The notes: generated by a model not told the origin, from the sequence alone. Shown: positions 36,597 through 46,382, counted from the first letter of the stretch. The stretch: DNA of 64,000 nt from Telmatobacter sp. DSM 110680 (GCF_039994875.1 NZ_CP121196.1:2914001-2978000); one strand, 5' to 3'. Numbers and translations: made by a program.

Positions 36597-36678
36597 GTGA
36601 ACATTATCCTTTGCTGCCTTTGCGTCCAAGCACTTTGCTAAGAGTCTTTGTACTCGATCCGTTGGACTTCTCGCCGCG

Positions 36679-38049
36679 TCAAGCCTTTGAGTCTGTTGTG
36701 GGAACAGGTGCTGTATCTTTCTTCAAGAGCGCGCCATTTTTGAGAGTGCGCAAGGTCTTGTAGGGGCCAATCACAATCTCCTGACCGTCCTGAAGTCCGC
36801 TGAGAACCTCGATATCCGTGGCGCCGGTAATGCCGGTAGTGACGGGAACGAACTTGGCGCGCTGCTTTCCGTGAGCGTCTTTCTCGAGAACGTAGACACC
36901 CTGCACCGGCGCGACCTTCGGCGCGGAAGTCGTGGACGCAGCTTCAACGCTTCCGCTATTTGCCGGCGGAGGAGGCGTGTACATCGTGAGCGCCTGAATG
37001 GGCAGCGACAGCACGTTTGATTTCTGGGCGGTGGTCACCTTGGCGGTAGTGGAGAGGCCAGGGCGCAGCTCATCGGTCGGCGTGTCAAGGGTGACGACGA
37101 CCTTGAAGTCCTTGGCTTCTTCAGTTCCTGTAGTGGATTGCGAGGTGGCTACACCTGTAGAGCGGAGCAATGCCTGGTCGCCTACCAGCGTTACATGTCC
37201 CTTGAAGCTCTTTCCGGGAATGGCGTCGACGCTGACTTCAGCGGGTTGGCCGATCTTGATGTTGACGATGTCGGTTTCATCTACCTTGACCTCGGCAGTG
37301 ACTACGCTCATGTCGGCGATAGTCATCAGCGTTGATCCCTCGGCATTCTGAATCCCGACAACCACCGTTTCTCCTTCGCGAACAGGGAGGTTCGTAACAA
37401 TGCCATCGAACGGAGCGATGGAAACGGTTTTGCTCAAGGCATCTTCATTGAAGCGGAGCTGAGCCACCTGCTGATCAAGATGCCCGCGCGCCGAAGCTGT
37501 CTGGGCCTTGGCCTGGTTCAATTGGGCCTCGGCTTGCGATACCGATGCTACATCGGTGTCATAAGCGGCTTTCTTGGCGTCGTAATCCTGCTTGGCCATG
37601 ATGCCTGCCTTGAGAAGGCTTTGTGCGCGATCCCAATCGAGCTGTTTTTGCTCGAGGTCGGCCTTGGCGTGGGCAACGTTGGCTTCAGCCGTCTTTTCGG
37701 CAGCGATGTACGAAGAAATATCGGTCTTAGCGGCAGAGATGGTCGCTTTTTGGGACTGGACGTTGGCCTCGGGCTGCACATTCTCGACGGTGGCGATCAC
37801 CTGACCCCTCTTAACGTGGTCCCCTTCTTTCACGTAGAGGTGCGTAATGCGGCCGAACGAAGTAGCGCCCACGTTGACATAGGTCTTCGGCTTGATCTGG
37901 CCGGTGCCGCTGACGACCGTAGCAAGGTCCTGCTTGTGAATCTTAGCGGTGAGGACCTTGGTGTAACCTGACTGCTGCTTAACAACGAAGACGGCAACAA
38001 GAATGATGGCCACAATAACGGCAGAAACGATCAAAAGAATCTTTTTCAT
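36679..38049 (-). CDS. MacA-like periplasmic adaptor (HlyD/RND membrane fusion protein)
   Basis: A 456-residue membrane fusion protein: an N-terminal transmembrane anchor ([20 protein letters not shown]), lipoyl-like and barrel parts ([36 protein letters not shown]), then a long coiled coil (residues about 90-210, [28 protein letters not shown]). The second lipoyl half follows ([19 protein letters not shown]), with beta-barrel domains after that. It lies upstream of the ATPase gene in the same direction. Together they form the adaptor and motor of a MacAB-type exporter that lacks a local permease. Confidence 0.92.
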   Translation of the reverse strand: MKKILLIVSAVIVAIILVAVFVVKQQSGYTKVLTAKIHKQDLATVVSGTGQIKPKTYVNVGATSFGRITHLYVKEGDHVKRGQVIATVENVQPEANVQSQKATISAAKTDISSYIAAEKTAEANVAHAKADLEQKQLDWDRAQSLLKAGIMAKQDYDAKKAAYDTDVASVSQAEAQLNQAKAQTASARGHLDQQVAQLRFNEDALSKTVSIAPFDGIVTNLPVREGETVVVGIQNAEGSTLMTIADMSVVTAEVKVDETDIVNIKIGQPAEVSVDAIPGKSFKGHVTLVGDQALLRSTGVATSQSTTGTEEAKDFKVVVTLDTPTDELRPGLSTTAKVTTAQKSNVLSLPIQALTMYTPPPPANSGSVEAASTTSAPKVAPVQGVYVLEKDAHGKQRAKFVPVTTGITGATDIEVLSGLQDGQEIVIGPYKTLRTLKNGALLKKDTAPVPTTDSKA

Positions 38050-38445
38050 GGACGCTGCTCTACTCCCGGATGCTCCGAAGTAATTCTACGCAAAACCCGC
38101 TCACTCGGTTCCCAACTAGCCCCGAATTGACAAAATTCGGGATTCTTAACCTTGCGGTTTCATGGGCGTGGGCGGAATGGACTTGTCCCGGAAGATCCCT
38201 GAGGGCATCAGGCCAAAATCGCGCACGGCTGCAGAGCTGATTAGAAGAAAGTGCGGGTCTACCTGATTGACGCAAAGGGAGTGGGATTTGTCGCAAAATT
38301 ACATGTATTTTCCGCCAAAAAGAAGGGGTTTTGAGGTGACCGATTGGTTACCTGTTCGTCCAAAGTGCAGCGACTGTGCCATCATGCCTTGCTCCGTACC
38401 TTTTGGGCCCGTAGAATAAGGCACTGTAGGGAGTTCTCCGACGCA
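38050..38445. other. Intergenic region between divergent genes
   Basis: About 395 bp between the minus-strand adaptor gene and the plus-strand GWxTD gene, so both promoters are expected here. The longer plus-strand open frame that starts at 38344 is rejected as coding because it has no ribosome binding site and precedes the signal peptide. I see no other gene. Confidence 0.5.
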
Positions 38446-40176
38446 ATGAATTTTAATGGCCGTTCGATCCTATTTGTCGCACTCGGCTGCGGCCTCATCT
38501 TTGTTCCTGCTCGCAATACCCACGCACAACAGGCACCAGACCCTTCGTTGCAGACTCGGCCTGCTTCTGGCCAGGATCAGGAACCCGATCCTCTGAAGCG
38601 TCAGCGGTCCGACGAAGAGAAATTCAAGGCGCAAAAAGAAGTCCGACAGGAAATCACGATCGCTTACAAATCCTGGCTCGATCAGGATGTTGCTTACATC
38701 ATTACGGATGAAGAGCGGAAGGCTTTCAAGAATCTTGCCAATGACGAGGAGCGCGAGGCGTTCATCGAGCAGTTCTGGCTGCGGCGCAACCCCAATCCCG
38801 ACTCTCCCGACAATGAATTCCGCGAAGAGCATTATCGGCGTATCCAGTATGCCAATGACCATTACGCAGCCGGAAAGCCGGGTTGGAAGACGGATCGCGG
38901 CCATATGTACATCGCCTTCGGCCCACCGGATTCAATTGAATCTCATCCTTCCGGCGGATCTTATCAGCGTCCCCAGGAAGAAGGCGGCGGCGAAACCTCA
39001 ACATTCCCCTTTGAAACCTGGCACTATCGCTATATCGAAGGTGTCGGCGACAACATTGATATGGAGTTTGTGGATACCTGCCAGTGCGGGGATTATCACT
39101 TCACCATCGACCGGAGCGAGAAGGACGCCCTGGCTAAGACGCCGGGAGCGGGCTTGACGCAGTGGGAAGAGATGGGGATGTCGAAGAAGGCCGATAGGTT
39201 CAAAGGCGGCTTTGAAAACCTTGGCGCCGGGCCGCTTGGAAGCCAGAACCAGTCGAAAGAGTTTGATCGCATCGAGTTGGCTGCAAAGCTGTTCGCCCCT
39301 CCGCCGATCAAATTCAAGGATCTGGAGAGCGCGATGAGCGAGCACAAGCTGCTCACCGGACCGATATTCCCGTTTGATGTGCGCACGGATTTTGTGAAGG
39401 TGACTTCAAGCACGGTGCTGGTGCCGGTCACGATCCAGATCCGAAATCGCGATATCACGTTTGTGACCAAGGACGGTGTTGCGAAGGGCGTGGTCAACGT
39501 TCTGGGTAAAGTGACTACGTTGACTCATAAGACGGTGCAGACCTTCGAGGACACAGTCGAGGTGGAGCAGCCCGCGGAACTTCTCGAGAAGTCACTGGAC
39601 CGCAAGTCTATCTATTGGAAGGCCGTACCTCTGCTTCCGGGCCTCTATCGGTTGGATATCGCGATCAAGGACGTGAATAACGCGGATCACATTGGTATTT
39701 ACGGAAAGAGTCTGGATGTGCCTGCCTATCATGACGAAAAGCTTGGCACTTCGTCCCTTATTCTGGCGGACCAGATTTATCCCGTCAGTTCGCACGACAT
39801 CGGCCAGGGCAGTTGCGTTATTGGCAACATCCACGTTTGTCCGCGGGTTACCCAGAATCCGGCTACCCCGGTAAGTTTTAAACGCAGCCAGGACTTGAAC
39901 TTCTGGATGCAGGTGTACAACCTGGGTATTAATGACCAGACCAAAAGCAACGAGGCGAAGGTAACGTACCAGATCATTGATTCGGCAACGAACACGGTTG
40001 TCTTTGAGAAAGAGCAAGATTCCAAAGACTTTGGCGAACATAGCGACCAGCTCACGGTGGAAAAAACAATCAAAGTGGCTGGTCTGCAACCGGGCAAATA
40101 TAAGGTGACGATCAAAATAAATGACGAAATCTCAAAACAAGAGATTGCGCAATCGGCACCTTTTGTCGTGGAATAG
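38446..40176 (+). CDS. Secreted GWxTD-domain protein
   Basis: A 576-residue protein starting at the ATG of MNFNGRSILFVALG, which gives a signal peptide ending near A-Q-Q (residue 29). The GWxTD domain covers about residues 70-160 (YKSWLDQDVAYIITDEERKAF... then GWKTDRGHMYIAFGPPD), with the motif GWKTD at 146-150. The C-terminal half contains beta-sandwich parts (IEFKVNVLGKVTT..., YRLDIAIKDVNNADHIGIYG, AGLQPGKYKVTIKIND). Family function is unknown; the domain is common in Acidobacteriota and Bacteroidota secreted proteins. It is followed by a barrel protein gene that begins about 106 bp after its stop. Confidence 0.85.
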   Translation: MNFNGRSILFVALGCGLIFVPARNTHAQQAPDPSLQTRPASGQDQEPDPLKRQRSDEEKFKAQKEVRQEITIAYKSWLDQDVAYIITDEERKAFKNLANDEEREAFIEQFWLRRNPNPDSPDNEFREEHYRRIQYANDHYAAGKPGWKTDRGHMYIAFGPPDSIESHPSGGSYQRPQEEGGGETSTFPFETWHYRYIEGVGDNIDMEFVDTCQCGDYHFTIDRSEKDALAKTPGAGLTQWEEMGMSKKADRFKGGFENLGAGPLGSQNQSKEFDRIELAAKLFAPPPIKFKDLESAMSEHKLLTGPIFPFDVRTDFVKVTSSTVLVPVTIQIRNRDITFVTKDGVAKGVVNVLGKVTTLTHKTVQTFEDTVEVEQPAELLEKSLDRKSIYWKAVPLLPGLYRLDIAIKDVNNADHIGIYGKSLDVPAYHDEKLGTSSLILADQIYPVSSHDIGQGSCVIGNIHVCPRVTQNPATPVSFKRSQDLNFWMQVYNLGINDQTKSNEAKVTYQIIDSATNTVVFEKEQDSKDFGEHSDQLTVEKTIKVAGLQPGKYKVTIKINDEISKQEIAQSAPFVVE

Positions 40177-40282
40177 TACGAGGGTTCCGCAAATTGGGTT
40201 AACCGGCACGAGATCGGGAAACCTGCGGGCAATTAATTCCCAAGACTTGAGCCAGGACGCCGCCGGGTCACCAATTCGAGTG

Positions 40283-41947
40283 ATGATGCGCAGGCTCCAA
40301 CTCGTATCCATGATCGCGCTGTTTGTCGTGGCGTCGTCGCCACTGCTCGCTGCGTCAGGCGGTTCAGTCTCCGGAGTTATTCGCGACTCCAACGGCGTCC
40401 CCCAAATGGGCGCTGTTGTGCAGTTGCTGAGGCCGGATATGAGCGTTCTCGCCTCGGCCTACACCAGCAGCAAGGGCACTTACACTTTCGCAGACATTCT
40501 CCCGGGCAAATACGCAATAAAAGCCATGGGCGCTTTGTTCCTTCCATCGCTCAGGGAGAACGTACGGGTTCGCGCTAACACCGTGGTAAACCTGACACTG
40601 AATACGCTCTACGAGGTAATGCAGTGGCTGCCCGCTGAATCCCGTGCGGCGAATGCGCCTGGAGATGACTGGGAATGGACGCTGCGCTCAGCGGCGAACC
40701 GACCTTTGCTGCGCTGGCTCGAGGATGGACCGCTCGTCGTGGTATCGGATAGACCGGGTGCGCGTCCCAAGCTGAAAGCGCGGCTTATGGCGTCGGGACA
40801 GGAAGGGACCTTCGGCGAGAGCGGTGAGCGCTTTACCGCCAGTGTGGAAGATACACCTTCAGACAGCCGGGAACTGCTGGCGCGCGTGGATTTTGCACCT
40901 GATACCGACGCCGGAATGGAATCGATGCTTGGCTTCCGTCAAGACCTGGGGTTTGCGGGCGCAGTCGAGTCGATGGCTGCGATATCGATTCACCCTGTGG
41001 TTGAAGGATCGGGCGGCGAGGGCCTCGACGAAGCGGCAATGCGTGGTTCCGAAAAGATAAATCTCGGAGACGAATTCGAGATCGATGCCGGAGCGCAACA
41101 GGTGATGGCGCGGTTCAGTCAGAATTCGCCGAACACGATTCTGGAAACGCTACCTTTTGCCACAATCGCTTGGCACGGCGGAAATTCGACTGTAAGTTAT
41201 CGGATGGCGACTGCTCCTTCCGTTCCAAATCAGGATGAATCGCGAGCGGGATTCTACCTGCCGCGGGTATCCATGCACGACGGGCAACTTGCCTTGGAGC
41301 ACGGCTTCCACCAGGAGATCGGCTGGGAGCGGCGAACCGATGCTTCAGGTGTGTCCTTCCTTGTTTTCTCAGACAATACTGAGAACCCGGTGATTCAGGC
41401 GAGCGGGCGATTTGGGAACAACTACGGCGTCCTCAGTGATCCTATGAGCGGATTGATGCGCGCCGCGGGACAGAGTTTTTCGAGCGCCGGTGTGATGGCG
41501 GCCGTGGAACATCGTGTAGCAGGCGGCAATCGCATTCGCGTCAGTTATGCCAACGGCGATGCCCTGGTGATGCCGGCGTCGGTACATCCAACTGCCCTGA
41601 GCCAGGTGTTTAGTGCAGCAAAGCCGCATCACGCGCAGATGTATGCCATTTCGCTCTCCGGAAAGCTCGACGGAACCGGAACGCGCTGGCGCGCAAGTTA
41701 TCGTTGGCAGCCGGCGGATACGGTCACTTCCATCGCGCAATATTCTGTCGGCGCGATCGAGCCATATCTTAATCTGCATTTACGCCAATCAATCGGTGCG
41801 CACCACGACGGTTTGAATGTTGAAGCGCTACTCGATGTGAACAATATGCTCGCGCAGGGATACCGGCCTTATTTAGTAAATGGCAGCATGCTGGTGTTTG
41901 CGCAGGATCAGCGCAGCATCGGCGCAGGCGTTGCGTTTACCTTCTAA
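40283..41947 (+). CDS. Secreted carboxypeptidase-regulatory-domain protein with predicted outer-membrane barrel
   Basis: A 554-residue protein whose ATG at 40283 starts MMRRLQLVSMIALFVVASSPLLAASG, a signal peptide. The longer open frame overlaps the previous gene and is not favoured. Residues about 28-110 form a carboxypeptidase-regulatory/TonB-receptor-type Ig domain (SGVIRDSNGVPQMGAVVQLLRPD...GTYTFADILPGKYAIKAMGALF). The rest alternates like an outer-membrane barrel and ends with an aromatic C-terminus (GAGVAFTF), typical of barrel insertion. It is likely co-transcribed with the GWxTD gene. No plug domain of a TonB-dependent receptor is visible. Confidence 0.78.
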   Translation: MMRRLQLVSMIALFVVASSPLLAASGGSVSGVIRDSNGVPQMGAVVQLLRPDMSVLASAYTSSKGTYTFADILPGKYAIKAMGALFLPSLRENVRVRANTVVNLTLNTLYEVMQWLPAESRAANAPGDDWEWTLRSAANRPLLRWLEDGPLVVVSDRPGARPKLKARLMASGQEGTFGESGERFTASVEDTPSDSRELLARVDFAPDTDAGMESMLGFRQDLGFAGAVESMAAISIHPVVEGSGGEGLDEAAMRGSEKINLGDEFEIDAGAQQVMARFSQNSPNTILETLPFATIAWHGGNSTVSYRMATAPSVPNQDESRAGFYLPRVSMHDGQLALEHGFHQEIGWERRTDASGVSFLVFSDNTENPVIQASGRFGNNYGVLSDPMSGLMRAAGQSFSSAGVMAAVEHRVAGGNRIRVSYANGDALVMPASVHPTALSQVFSAAKPHHAQMYAISLSGKLDGTGTRWRASYRWQPADTVTSIAQYSVGAIEPYLNLHLRQSIGAHHDGLNVEALLDVNNMLAQGYRPYLVNGSMLVFAQDQRSIGAGVAFTF

Positions 41948-42160
41948 AGCGATTCAAGCCCAAATCGAAAACTCATGGCATTCTCGCGAGGCAAGTGTGC
42001 AATGCGAAAGCTTGCATGGCTGGCGATTGAGGATTCAAGCGATCCGGCAGTGAGCTTTGGTGACCGGCTCTCGCTGTGTTATATTTTTGAAGGATCAGTT
42101 GAGGATTTTTCGCCTGATCTGCGCTTACCTGCACCCTGCAGCATGGCGCGCTTCACTTCT

Positions 42161-42236
42161 GGACGCGTAGCTCAACTGGCAGAGCATTCGGCTCTTAACC
42201 GACAGGTTGTAGGTTCGATTCCTACCGCGTCCACCA
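42161..42236 (+). tRNA. tRNA-Lys (anticodon CTT)
   Basis: A complete 76-nt tRNA. The acceptor stem GGACGCG pairs with CGCGTCC, and the 3' CCA is encoded (42234-42236). The D-arm is GCTC...GAGC. The anticodon loop CTCTTAA carries CTT at 42194-42196, and the T-arm is GTAGG-TTCGATT-CCTAC. Its 3' part is the integration site of element A and matches two further partial copies downstream. The first and last bases of the anticodon stem (T-C) do not pair. Confidence 0.95.
42192..42236 (+). repeat. att site copy 1 (inside tRNA-Lys 3' end)
   Basis: The 45 bp from the anticodon loop to the end of CCA are repeated at 49622-49666 with two differences. They are the substrate of the element integrases and the left end of element A. 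Confidence 0.9.
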
Positions 42237-42246
42237 ATTAAATCAA

Positions 42247-43473
42247 TCAGTTCGGGCGAGCGGCTTCCCCATCCTTCTCCGATACCGGGGAAAATACCAA
42301 GGACGCTGCGTCAATTTTGCCCTTGCTGATGCTCTCGACTGCATCTCTCAAATCGTTCAGCGCGAAGTGACCATAACGCTTCGCCATGAGCACCATCGTG
42401 GATCCGCTCCACCCTACGATCTTCGCGACCTTGGCAATAGGGATTCCGGCATTCAGCATCCGCGAAACCGCCGTGTGCCGCAGATCGTGAAAGCGGCAAG
42501 CAAGGGGCACAACCGCTTCTTTCAGATCCGTCTCGCCGTTCGCGTCCGACTCTTCCGTTCCACCTTTCAGAATCCGCGCTGCCCGCAACCGGGCCGCTTC
42601 CCATGCTTCCTTGATGCTGCCGATGGGCTTCGACGGGTCAACGTGGTATGCCTTGGGCGAAAGCGAAAAGCCATCTCCCGCACCGCCGTATCTCTCAGAT
42701 GGGAACACGTAATGCTCCGGTTTGCGCTCCGGGAAGTTTGTCGCCCAAAAACTCAGAGCGGCCAACGCCCTTTGACTGAGGGGAACAATGCGTCCGGTGC
42801 CCGATGCCGTCTTGTCTTTGCCCCATTTCAGGCAGCGATTCTCAAAGTCCACGTTGCCCCATTGCAGCGTCCGAATCGTGCCATACCGCGCGCCGGTTTC
42901 AATCGCCAGGGTGACGAATGGAACCAAAGAGCGAGAGCGGGATTGGCTGCAAGCCTGTAGCAGCGCCGCTTCCTCTTCCGTGCTGATGGCCCGCCCAATA
43001 TCATCCCGCGTGGGCAGCATCTTCACTTCCGGCTGCAACCGCGCCCACTGACCAGAGCGTTTCAGAATCGCCCGCAGTGTTCCCACTTCCAGATTGACAG
43101 TCTTGGGCGAAGCCTCTTCGTCGAGCCGCTTTCGCTGGTAGCGGGCGATCTCCCGCGCCTCAATATCGCAAATCAGCTTGCGGCCTAACTCCGGGAGCAG
43201 ATGGGCAAGGTTCGCCTGTTCGATCTTCACCGAGCGCGGCGCAAGCGTTGCCTTCTTCATGTCCAGCCATTCATCCGCCGCAACCGAGAGCAGAAGGGGG
43301 TGCCGCTGCTTCCTGATGCCCGCGGCGCCCTCTTCCAGCTCCCGGCGGCGCTTATCCTCAATCTTCAACGCGAGTGTCTTGGAGCGCGTTCCCGTGCTCT
43401 CCCGGATGCGCTGCGCGTGGAAGAGAAAATCCATCGTCCAAACCTTGCTGCCCTTGTAGCGAAAAACGGCCAT
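42247..43473 (-). CDS. Tyrosine integrase of element A
   Basis: A 408-residue phage-type tyrosine recombinase. The N-terminal SAM-like/core-binding region (SVAADEWLDMKKATLAPRSVKIEQANLAHLLPELG) is followed by the catalytic domain: Arg196 in TGARYGTIRTLQW, His329-x-x-Arg332 in FHDLRHTAVS, and the nucleophile Tyr367 in AKRYGHF. The ATG at 43473 is preferred over the one six codons upstream because GGAGGGGGAG lies just before it. Its 3' end is 10 bp from the tRNA, the usual geometry for an integrase at its attachment site. Confidence 0.92.
   Translation of the reverse strand: MAVFRYKGSKVWTMDFLFHAQRIRESTGTRSKTLALKIEDKRRRELEEGAAGIRKQRHPLLLSVAADEWLDMKKATLAPRSVKIEQANLAHLLPELGRKLICDIEAREIARYQRKRLDEEASPKTVNLEVGTLRAILKRSGQWARLQPEVKMLPTRDDIGRAISTEEEAALLQACSQSRSRSLVPFVTLAIETGARYGTIRTLQWGNVDFENRCLKWGKDKTASGTGRIVPLSQRALAALSFWATNFPERKPEHYVFPSERYGGAGDGFSLSPKAYHVDPSKPIGSIKEAWEAARLRAARILKGGTEESDANGETDLKEAVVPLACRFHDLRHTAVSRMLNAGIPIAKVAKIVGWSGSTMVLMAKRYGHFALNDLRDAVESISKGKIDAASLVFSPVSEKDGEAARPN
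42282..42298 (+). repeat. 17-bp direct repeat near left end of element A
   Basis: ATACCGGGGAAAATACC, inside the 3' end of the integrase gene. The same 17 bp occur at 49478-49494 in the same orientation. Candidate arm-type recombinase site, or a trace of a related integrase end. Confidence 0.65.
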
Positions 43474-43493
43474 AGCTACTCCCCCTCCCATCG

Positions 43494-44183
43494 TTAGCGT
43501 TGTTTGCGTTTTTGAGATTTCATCACTCGGCTACTCGGTTCTGCGTTCGCTGCTCGCTCTCGGCTATTTCTCACAGCAACAAGGTGCGCGCAATCGGAAT
43601 CGCAATAGATCTTGTGCCGCGCTTCGATTCGAAACGGCGCGCTTTTGCAGTCGTGCCGTGCGCAGACTCGGAACTTTGCTCCCCGCAAAGCATCCACTTG
43701 AATCGTTGCGATGATCGCCGTAAGGGAGTCTGTCAAGACCACCTTCGCAATAGGAACGTCACCCTGCCAATCGAAGAGAATTCGCATGGGGCCGGCGAGC
43801 CTTGAGACCTTCTGCAGCGCGAACTGCCGGGCGAGCGATTTCCAGTCTTTCGCAGGGTGCACAAGCGCCTCTCTCAAAAGCTGCTGCCATTCTGCGAAAT
43901 CGCTTTGAGTGATGTAGCCAACGCCGGACCACTTTCCGGCCATATAGAAGAAAGCCTGCCAATCTTCAATGCTCCAGCCGAGAAAATCATCCCTCAACCG
44001 CCACGAATCAAAAAGGTCACACTTGCTTTCCTTCTCCACGAATCGATATCGGAGCGAAGTCGAGCCAGGGTCCTCAAAGAACTCGCGTTTGGAAACCGGA
44101 CCGAGGTCCGCCCGCTTCCATGCAAGAGGGATTAGGCTGATCGGCAACGAGATATTCTGTGACATAACTTGTGACTTGTGCAT
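43494..44183 (-). CDS. CGNR-type zinc-finger protein
   Basis: A 229-residue protein with no family I recognise in the first 150 residues. The C-terminus holds the CGNR-like zinc finger: FRVCARHDCKSAPFRIEARHKIYCDSDCAHLVAVRNSRER, with two CxxxxC/CxxxC pairs. It lies 20 bp upstream of the integrase on the same strand and is probably co-transcribed. A role as a DNA-binding regulator of the element is inferred. Confidence 0.7.
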   Translation of the reverse strand: MHKSQVMSQNISLPISLIPLAWKRADLGPVSKREFFEDPGSTSLRYRFVEKESKCDLFDSWRLRDDFLGWSIEDWQAFFYMAGKWSGVGYITQSDFAEWQQLLREALVHPAKDWKSLARQFALQKVSRLAGPMRILFDWQGDVPIAKVVLTDSLTAIIATIQVDALRGAKFRVCARHDCKSAPFRIEARHKIYCDSDCAHLVAVRNSRERAANAEPSSRVMKSQKRKQR

Positions 44184-44244
44184 GTCTCTTGATTGCTATA
44201 GTGTCACATGCAATGGAAGCAGTCAAGCGATATGTGGAGGCAAA

Positions 44245-44430
44245 ATGAGCAAGCTATTGAGCGTAGCAGAATTCGCAGAAGCGATCGGACTCTCGCCCAA
44301 AACGATCCGCCAGTGGGTCTGGATGCGGCGCGTGGCTTATGTCCGAGTGGGCCGCGCGATCCGCTTCCGGCAGGAGACGGTTGAAGAAATCCTGAGGCGC
44401 GGTGAAGTTCCTGTGCTGGACCGGCGGTGA
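44245..44430 (+). CDS. AlpA/excisionase-type helix-turn-helix protein
   Basis: A 61-residue protein (MSKLLSVAEFAEAIGLSPKTIRQWVWMRRVAYVRVGRAIRFRQETVEEILRRG), a MerR-like winged helix of the HTH_17/AlpA kind. The start ATG has GTGGAGG 4 bp upstream. It is transcribed divergently from the integrase operon. Such proteins often work as recombination directionality factors or activators of integrase genes. Confidence 0.85.
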   Translation: MSKLLSVAEFAEAIGLSPKTIRQWVWMRRVAYVRVGRAIRFRQETVEEILRRGEVPVLDRR

Positions 44431-44539
44431 TTGCCGCCGCGAAAGGTGGAGCTCTTGAATACCACGCTCGTCCAGCAGTTACAACGCCGGGCGACGGCCC
44501 TCCGGGGCATGTAGGCAATCAGGCAATCAGAAATGGAAA

Positions 44540-44561
44540 GGCCCACGCTGTAACGTGGGCC
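44540..44561. promoter_or_regulatory. Hairpin in the leader of the DUF3631 gene
   Basis: An 8-bp perfect stem (GGCCCACG / CGTGGGCC) with a 6-nt loop, ending immediately before the GGAAAGG ribosome binding site of the next gene. It could modulate translation or act as an attenuator. No U-run follows, so a terminator is less likely. Confidence 0.45.
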
Positions 44562-44574
44562 GGAAAGGTACATC

Positions 44575-45750
44575 TTGTCTACCAGGAGTGTAGCAGAAGA
44601 TTTCAGCGATATCCCTGTTGAACCGAGCAAGCTGGACGCTGGCACAGATCTCGATGCAATCGGCAAGACGGAGAGCTTCATTCGGCGCTTCTGCATTCTG
44701 CCGGGCGCGGCCTATCTGCCGCTTGCGTTGTGGACTGCCGCAACTCACGTCCCGGATGCGTTCGGCGCGTTCCCATATATCACTCTCACGTCCCCGGTGA
44801 AGAGATGCGGCAAGACACGTGTGCTGGAAATTCTGGAACTGCTTTGCGCAAAGCCGCAACGAATCACATCCGCCAGTCCAGCTTCGATCTTCCGCTTGAT
44901 GAAGGACTCTCCAACGCTGCTCCTGGATGAAGTTGAGGCACTGCGAAGCAGCAAGCCATCCGAAAGCGCGCAAGCAATCCTCGCCATACTGAATGCAGGA
45001 CACCGGCAGGGCGCGACTGTGACCCGATGCGTACCACCAGATTGGAGCGTGGAGCACTTCCCTGTTTACGGACCCAAGGCATTTGCGGCCATCGGCAGAC
45101 TGCCCGACACCCTCGCGGATCGTTGCATCTGCATTCCCATGCAGCGAAAAGCCGCATCGCAGAGGGTCGCACGGTTACTATTCGCAAGGACACCCGCCGA
45201 AGCGGAGCCGCTTCGAAACACCATTGCAGCCTGGGCGGAAGCACAACGGGATACCGTCCGCGAGTTTTACGAGTGCATGAGTGACCTTGGATTTCTTGAG
45301 GACCGGGAAGCGGATCTATGGATGCCGCTTTTCGCCGTGTGTACCGTGGCCGCGCCGGATCGAGTAGATGAACTGGAGAGGTGCGCCCGGTCGCTCTGCG
45401 GGGCCAAGGCCATCGATGATGCGGATGACTCTTACGCGCTGAAGCTGCTGGCCGATGTGCGACGAGTCTGGCCGGACGGAAGGTCGCACATGCTGACCGC
45501 CGCGTTGCTCGATGCGTTGAAGAGAATCCCTGATAGCCCTTGGGGGGAATCGAGCCAGGAATTGACGCCAAGAGGACTCGCGGCCACCCTCCGTCCTTTT
45601 GGGCCAGCGCCGCGCCAGGTGCGGGTGGATGGTGGAGCAACGGGCAAAGGTTATCTAAGGGCCGAATTCGAGGGCACGTTTTCCCGCTATCTGCCCGCTG
45701 CGGAGGCGGAATCCGAAACATGCGAAACAACCTGCATGAACGCTGGGTAA
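44575..45750 (+). CDS. DUF3631-type ATPase (element A replication/helicase-like)
   Basis: A 391-residue protein with DUF3631 features. The N-terminal region (ESFIRRFCILPGAAYLPLALWTAATHVPDAF) leads to a P-loop, TSPVKRCGKTRVLE at about 72-85 with GKT at 79-81, and a Walker B, TLLLDEVEAL, near 114-123. Related proteins sit next to integrases and AlpA-type regulators in mobile elements and are annotated as primase/helicase-like. The start is TTG at 44575, the only start codon after the upstream stop at 44551, with GGAAAGG 6 bp before it. Confidence 0.78.
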   Translation: MSTRSVAEDFSDIPVEPSKLDAGTDLDAIGKTESFIRRFCILPGAAYLPLALWTAATHVPDAFGAFPYITLTSPVKRCGKTRVLEILELLCAKPQRITSASPASIFRLMKDSPTLLLDEVEALRSSKPSESAQAILAILNAGHRQGATVTRCVPPDWSVEHFPVYGPKAFAAIGRLPDTLADRCICIPMQRKAASQRVARLLFARTPAEAEPLRNTIAAWAEAQRDTVREFYECMSDLGFLEDREADLWMPLFAVCTVAAPDRVDELERCARSLCGAKAIDDADDSYALKLLADVRRVWPDGRSHMLTAALLDALKRIPDSPWGESSQELTPRGLAATLRPFGPAPRQVRVDGGATGKGYLRAEFEGTFSRYLPAAEAESETCETTCMNAG

Positions 45751-45904
45751 GAAGCGGCTTTCGGAAGGGAAACGGAGGGGCCTTGTTTCGGACGGAGGAA
45801 TGCTCTAAACTCCGCATGAATGCTGCATTGTTTCGCTTGTTTCGTGTGAGCTTTGCTCAGGGGACTCTTCATGCCATTCTCAGAGCGCGAAGCGAAAGGA
45901 GACT

Positions 45905-46348
45905 ATGGCATCGGCGCCTATTATCCTTTGCCAGTTTCTTTGCAGGAATCAAAGTTGTCGAGGGCCCATCGTGCTCCCTCGGCATACGCTCTCGCAAGGA
46001 TTTGCGCATCGAGAAACCCTGCCCACCGAAATTCCGCCCGTAGCCCTCGTATGCAGACGCTGCAAGACTGTACAAAACTATTCGGAGGCAGACCTGGAGG
46101 GGTTAGCGGAAGGTGGTACAAGCCCCACTTGGGAAGATGTCGAATCGCTAAAATGCGACAAGGAAAGTTGCCAATCTCTTGTACCACTTTTCGTAGAGTG
46201 GAGTGACACCACCACCTACCAAGAGCGTTGCGACGAGATTCAGCGTTGGCGCTGGCTCCCCTTAAAATGCGAGGCCGGTCACCAAGTTCCGAAACCGGCG
46301 AAGATGTATGGAGTTTGCTTACAGCCATTGGGCGCACCTCTGCTATGA
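45905..46348 (+). CDS. Hypothetical zinc-ribbon-like protein
   Basis: A 147-residue protein with two possible zinc ribbons: CRNQSCRGPIVLPRH and CRRCKTVQNYSEADL, plus further cysteines (LKCDKESC, CDEIQRW, LKCEAGH). It has GGAG 3 bp upstream of the ATG. It is downstream of the DUF3631 gene in the same direction. I do not recognise the family; nucleic-acid or protein binding by the zinc knuckles is the plausible role. Confidence 0.6.
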   Translation: MASAPIILCQFLCRNQSCRGPIVLPRHTLSQGFAHRETLPTEIPPVALVCRRCKTVQNYSEADLEGLAEGGTSPTWEDVESLKCDKESCQSLVPLFVEWSDTTTYQERCDEIQRWRWLPLKCEAGHQVPKPAKMYGVCLQPLGAPLL

Positions 46349-46382
46349 TCTGTGTGCATCCAGAAAAAACAAATGTCCCGCG

